In this document: piece by piece, positions 14,910-16,063 of the stretch
Position numbering within the stretch: the first letter of the stretch is position 1
Layout: each line of letters begins with the position of its first letter
Source: a bacterium
GTDB lineage: Bacteria > Zixibacteria > MSB-5A5 > GN15 > FEB-12
Reading direction: 5' to 3'
DNA length: 16,063 nucleotides
NCBI GenBank assembly: GCA_030619425.1
Contig: JAUXBJ010000005.1
Coordinates: 1 to 16,063 of the forward strand
Notes under the pieces: model-generated
Told to the model about the DNA's origin: nothing
Databases searched by the model: none
Seen by the model: the letters and a program-made list of their open reading frames with translations, nothing else
Program-made: the position numbers and the translations under genes

Positions 14910-16063
14910 CTACTTTTTGCTGCGGACTACGCGCTTTCTCGGGCGTGACACTGCGGTCGCCTTCGTTGCCGCCGGTCGCGTCGAGCCGGTGCCCTTGGCC
15001 GCCACCTTCAGCTTCCGCTTCGGCTTGGCCGCCTGTTTCCAACCGTACTTGGTGATGAACTCCTCAGTCAGTTTGCGTGCCTCATCGTCGGTGTACTGGA
15101 CCGGCGGCGATTTCTTGAAGTAGGACGACGGTTCGATCAGAGCGCCCGACAGTTTATTATCCAGCGCCAACTTGCAGCAGCGCACGGCGTCGATCACCAC
15201 GCCGGCCGAGTTCGGGCTGTCCCACACCTCGAGCTTCAGTTCGATGTTGAGTGGCACATTGCCGAAGGTGGTGCCTTCCATGCGAATGTAAGCCCACTTA
15301 CGATCGCTCAGCCACTCGACATAATCGGACGGACCGATATGAACGTTGCCGGGGCCGATGTCGTAGTTAAGCTGGCTGGTCACGGCGTTGGTCTTGGAAA
15401 TCTTTTTCGACTCCAGCCGCGAGCGTTCGAGCATGTTCAGAAAATCAGTGTTGCCGCCGACGTTCAACTGACTGGTGCGTTCCAGTTTCACACCACGCTC
15501 AAGGAAGAGGCGCGTGAGGACGCGATGCGCAATAGTAGCGCCGACCTGCGACTTGATGTCATCGCCGATCACCGGCAGACCCCTTTCTTTGAACCGCTTC
15601 TGCCAGTACTGTTCCCTGGCGATGAAGACCGGGATGCAGTTGACAAAACCGCAGCCCGCGTCGAGAATCTGCTCCACGTACCACTTGGTGGCCTCTTCCG
15701 AACCGACCGGCAGGTAGTTGATCACCACGTCGGTCTTGGTGTCCTTGAGCAGTTTGACGATATCCACGGTGTCGCCGGGCGCTTTCTCGATCACCTGTGA
15801 AAGATAGTAACCCAGACCATCGTGCGTCATCCCGCGCTGTACCTTAACACCCAGCTTCGGCACCTTTGAGAACTTGAAGGTGTTGTTCGGTTTGGTGAAA
15901 ACAGCCTCGGAGAGGTCCTTGCCGACTTTGTTCTTGTCGATATCGATGGCCGCTGAAAACTCAATGTCCCGAATATGATAGCCACCGAGATTGACATGCA
16001 TCAGTCCCGGAATCTGGTCATCGTCTTTGGCCTTCTTGTAAAACTCGACTCCCTGCACCAGCG
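14910..16063 (-). CDS. ino1: Inositol-3-phosphate synthase (5' partial)
   Basis: This NAD-dependent enzyme isomerises glucose 6-phosphate to 1L-myo-inositol 3-phosphate, the entry step to inositol lipids and related compounds. The frame stays open to the window edge and reads [12 protein letters not shown], so the N-terminal Rossmann glycine motif lies outside. A GTG at 16058 in this stretch is internal, not a start. Family hallmarks are [44 protein letters not shown] with active-site lysine and aspartates, and [12 protein letters not shown]. The sequence is of the bacterial/archaeal class rather than the long eukaryotic one. The last 40 residues (nt 14913-15032) form a Lys/Arg/Ala/Pro-rich tail with 15 basic residues, ending [11 protein letters not shown], beyond the normal fold. 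A strong terminator follows 29 bases later. No inositol-lipid transferase is in the window. Confidence 0.94.
   Translation of the reverse strand, partial: LVQGVEFYKKAKDDDQIPGLMHVNLGGYHIRDIEFSAAIDIDKNKVGKDLSEAVFTKPNNTFKFSKVPKLGVKVQRGMTHDGLGYYLSQVIEKAPGDTVDIVKLLKDTKTDVVINYLPVGSEEATKWYVEQILDAGCGFVNCIPVFIAREQYWQKRFKERGLPVIGDDIKSQVGATIAHRVLTRLFLERGVKLERTSQLNVGGNTDFLNMLERSRLESKKISKTNAVTSQLNYDIGPGNVHIGPSDYVEWLSDRKWAYIRMEGTTFGNVPLNIELKLEVWDSPNSAGVVIDAVRCCKLALDNKLSGALIEPSSYFKKSPPVQYTDDEARKLTEEFITKYGWKQAAKPKRKLKVAAKGTGSTRPAATKATAVSRPRKRVVRSKK

Noticed and set aside
1..16063. CRISPR array, tRNA/rRNA gene, prophage, integrase or defence island
   Set aside because: I saw no regularly spaced direct repeats, no tRNA-like clover with CCA end, and no phage, transposase or nuclease-type proteins.

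Overview
This is a dense, ordinary-looking chromosomal window from a bacterium of moderately high GC content. It holds core metabolic genes (chorismate synthase, leucyl aminopeptidase, thymidylate kinase, inositol-3-phosphate synthase), a two-gene signalling module and two palindromic intergenic repeats. There is no phage, transposase, plasmid, CRISPR or defence signature. The mix of triple-GAF/receiver and HDOD signalling proteins, a fused sugar-nucleotidyltransferase/phosphomannomutase-like protein, bacterial inositol-phosphate synthase and interspersed palindromic repeats recalls uncultured FCB-type or deltaproteobacteria-like lineages such as candidate division Zixibacteria. That assignment is an impression from memory, not something the sequence proves.

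Layout. The plus strand (1-7465) carries a membrane-anchored triple-GAF sensor with a degenerate kinase core and a C-terminal receiver (cut by the left edge), then an HDOD protein ending in a histidine-containing DHp-like helix pair, then aroC. A 397-bp gap with a nested palindrome follows, then an M17 leucyl aminopeptidase. The minus strand (16063-7520) reads from the right: an inositol-3-phosphate synthase (cut by the right edge) ending at a clear intrinsic terminator, then a compact operon. The operon order is thymidylate kinase, S41 C-terminal processing peptidase, TauE/SafE permease, DUF1634-like small membrane protein, HAD phosphatase, and the nucleotidyltransferase/phosphomannomutase-like fusion. 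The first five operon genes are joined by four successive 4-nt stop/start overlaps; the fusion gene follows after 29 nt with its own Shine-Dalgarno. After a repeat-bearing gap comes a CYTH-family gene broken by a one-base frameshift. The two blocks converge at about 7466-7519.

The most notable observations are these. (1) The phosphomannomutase-like half of the fusion has lost all four catalytic loops and looks like a pseudoenzyme. (2) The two neighbouring signalling proteins have complementary defects: one has a kinase-like core without the phospho-accepting histidine but with a receiver, the other has the histidine without an ATPase domain. (3) The tightly coupled operon contains a DUF1634-like partner gene whose start is best placed at a GTG overlapping the permease stop codon. 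I found no convincing wholly new system; the signalling pair and the pseudo-mutase fusion are the best candidates for follow-up.
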